64,000 nucleotides of DNA from Hirundichthys speculiger (lineage: Eukaryota; Chordata; Actinopteri; Beloniformes; Exocoetidae). A model generated the notes under the pieces. That model was given only the letters and a program-made list of their open reading frames with translations, had not been told where the DNA came from and made no database searches. Every line of letters begins with the position of its first letter. Position 1 is the first letter of the stretch. Where the stretch lies: positions 1,961,986-2,025,985 of the forward strand of contig JAGFBZ010000363.1 in the NCBI GenBank assembly GCA_018398805.1. The letters run 5' to 3'. A program made the translations under genes and the position numbers. Of the stretch, positions 61,966-64,000 are shown piece after piece.

Positions 61966-64000
61966 ATATTCTCAAGTAACTCAGTAGGGTGAGACAGGCA
62001 AGGGCGCCCTGCACTCTGTGGGAAGGAGAAGAAAGCAAGTGGAAGAGAAGAGGGACAGAAGGAGGGAAGGGAAATAAACAGACTGCCTGTGAGAGAGAGT
62101 GAAATAAGCAGTGGGCATTTGAGGGTTGCAAGGGCTGGCTGTGATGCATGGTGAAGGGGGGGGGGGGGGTGCGGGGGAGGATGGCCAGGAGGGCAGGTGG
62201 TTCTGTCATTAGCTTCAGATTAAAGCAGAGGGCAACTTCAGAGTATTCACCTTTGATTTACACAAGTAGTACTGCGGGCAAGGAGAAGCCTCTCAGGGAC
62301 ACTGAACACATGCACACACACAAGAGCGCGCATGCTTGAGATATGGAGTGATCTGCAGGATCGCCTCCGAGCTCTTGATCACATACATACATAGGTACAT
62401 AATGGCCCCTCCTAATTTACACCGTGACTCACAAGAACATGCCAACTCCCACACACACGCATACGCGCAACCAGAAATAACACATGCTCACGGACACACA
62501 CACACCGTTGTGCTAATTAATCAAATCTCCTGTTTTAATTAGGATTCAGATCAGTTGCTATGGGAACCTTACCCCCTTGAAATCTTAAGGTAAGGCTCTG
62601 GCTGCTGCGGCCGCCTTGAGTGACTCCACAGGAAGCTGTCCAAGGGGGGGGGGACAAATTCATAATACCTGCAGTGGCTCAGCTGACTGCATTCTACCGT
62701 GCACTTTCACACAGACATCTTTTTTTTTTTCGTAGGAGGAAGCCTGAGGTGCCGAGTCTGAACTTCAATTTGGGCTCAGTCACAGAGTGGGGATAAATAA
62801 AAAAAAAGAAAAATTATGGCGACTCACGCCAAAGCCATTCAGACACAATGTGCTTTCCCATGAAAAGGCCATATGCGCAGGTATTAAAAGGGAAGTTTGT
62901 GGTTTGCAGGGGCCCGTCCAATCGATCACTGACACAAGACTGCCATTTTGCTTTGAAAGATTTCACATGGCAGTGCACATAAAAGCACTTTCACACAGTT
63001 CTAACAGGTTTCTTATTCTTGATGTATGTGTATCAAAGCCATTTCTGCAAGCTTTGTGCTTGCTTGCATGTACCAGAACTTTTCTATGAAAAGAATGAAA
63101 TTCCATTAGTGATCAATCGGATATTTTTGAGAAAGCCTCAAAAAAATTCCGACATTGAAGAAATATTTATTAAATTATAAATTCCCCTGCTCTGTTTAAA
63201 GCGGTGTGGAGGCTTTTACGTCAACAGAGTTTCACCTCACGTGCTGATAAATACCCCACCAACTTATCTTAAACGACAAAGCTTAAAGTGCAGCTGAACC
63301 ACGCTGCCTTCATCTGTCACAAGAGCCTCCATATCAGCTCAGATGAAGGCCGGACTTGATGAATTAAAGGAGAAGAGGATGCCAAGTGAAGCCATTAGGA
63401 TACAGGAATCCAGGCGTTTGTCTGGCTCACCGGTTGTCATGGCTGCGGTGCTTATCACCTCTTTCTGCCGACTGAAGCCCAGGGGCAAATCAGATTGGCT
63501 TTAGACAGAGAGACGGAGGGGAAAGGAGATGGTGAGTGAGGGGGTGGACATATTGGCACAGCAGCGGGGTGAAATGCCAACACGCTGCAGAGTGAAGGCT
63601 GAGGAAGAGCACTGGACTCGCGTCAACGTGGCTCATTCATGATAAGAAGTTGTTTTACCCATGTGACTCTGATTTGACTTTTGAGGTAGTTTTTTTTCTG
63701 TTTCCTCACAGGAAAGCTGTTTTTTCCGTTTTTAAAAACAAAAAAAAACAAGTTGGTATTTTTTAAATATTTAAAAAATCTTTTGTTAAATATTCTCATC
63801 TAAAGTGTGGAATGCATTGAAGACTGACACAAGAAACTCTTGAAATTACATTTTAAAAAAAAAAACACAAAACAACTATATGATAGTTCTCGAATAGACG
63901 TCTCAAGACGTGATAACTAGTTTTCTTTCCTCGTAGCTTATGTCTGCCACCTAGCGGCATCAAACATTCCAGGCCTAAACCTTTGTACACGTGCATCAAA
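61966..64000. other. Intergenic, nothing recognised
   Basis: A G-rich tract near 62156-62177, CA-rich DNA near 62440-62510 and an A-rich stretch near 63736-63750. No gene. Confidence 0.4.

Noticed and set aside
1..64000. CRISPR arrays, operons or bacterial signals
   Set aside because: None seen; the window is vertebrate in every feature.

Overview
The window looks like a teleost (ray-finned fish) chromosome segment. It has AT-rich intergenic DNA, many simple-sequence tracts, several degraded Tc1-like transposons, hAT-type and TA-flanked MITEs, LINE 3' tails and a tRNA-derived SINE. There is one recognisable protein-coding gene and no sign of bacterial or viral organisation.

The gene is slitrk3 (SLIT and NTRK-like family member 3), on the minus strand from 54136 down to 41245. 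It encodes a single-pass neuronal adhesion protein: signal peptide, two LRRNT-LRR-LRRCT modules, one membrane helix, and a cytoplasmic tail ending in [13 protein letters not shown]. The coding sequence is split over six exons with GT-AG introns (165, 270, 286, 1177 and about 8152 bp), whereas mammalian SLITRK coding regions sit in a single exon. Three one-base length errors, each in a CCC run of the plus strand, interrupt the frame. Correcting them gives 2841 nt (946 codons plus stop) with family similarity throughout. A CpG-dense block near 57.4-57.7 kb with a good splice donor at 57110 is a plausible promoter and 5' noncoding exon. Two possible poly(A) signals lie at 40587 and 39821.

Region by region: 1-1.38 kb has nothing recognised. 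1.38-5.03 kb is a Tc1-like element (family B) split by a 2.3 kb insertion that holds at least one smaller inverted-repeat element. 6.66-9.85 kb holds a dispersed repeat, a deleted Tc1-like element (family C), a transposase fragment and a 1.27 kb Tc1-like element (family A). 14.87-16.14 kb is a second family A copy in the opposite orientation. 12.5, 13.8, 16.1, 22.2-23.3 and 27.6-28.0 kb hold LINE or LINE-like remnants. 18.8-20.2 kb has two MITE-like elements, a perfect 46-bp palindrome and a fold-back relative. 23.3-26.7 kb is unique-looking DNA with hairpins. 28-39.8 kb is gene-free with simple repeats, a SINE and an hAT-like fragment. 39.8-54.1 kb is slitrk3, whose last intron holds a fold-back element. 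54.1-57.7 kb is the 5' region. 57.7-64 kb is upstream intergenic DNA with a solo-LTR-like element bearing a target duplication, microsatellites and long C/G tracts.

The features worth a second look are the unusual exon structure of slitrk3, the homopolymer frame breaks inside it, and the fold-back repeat family.
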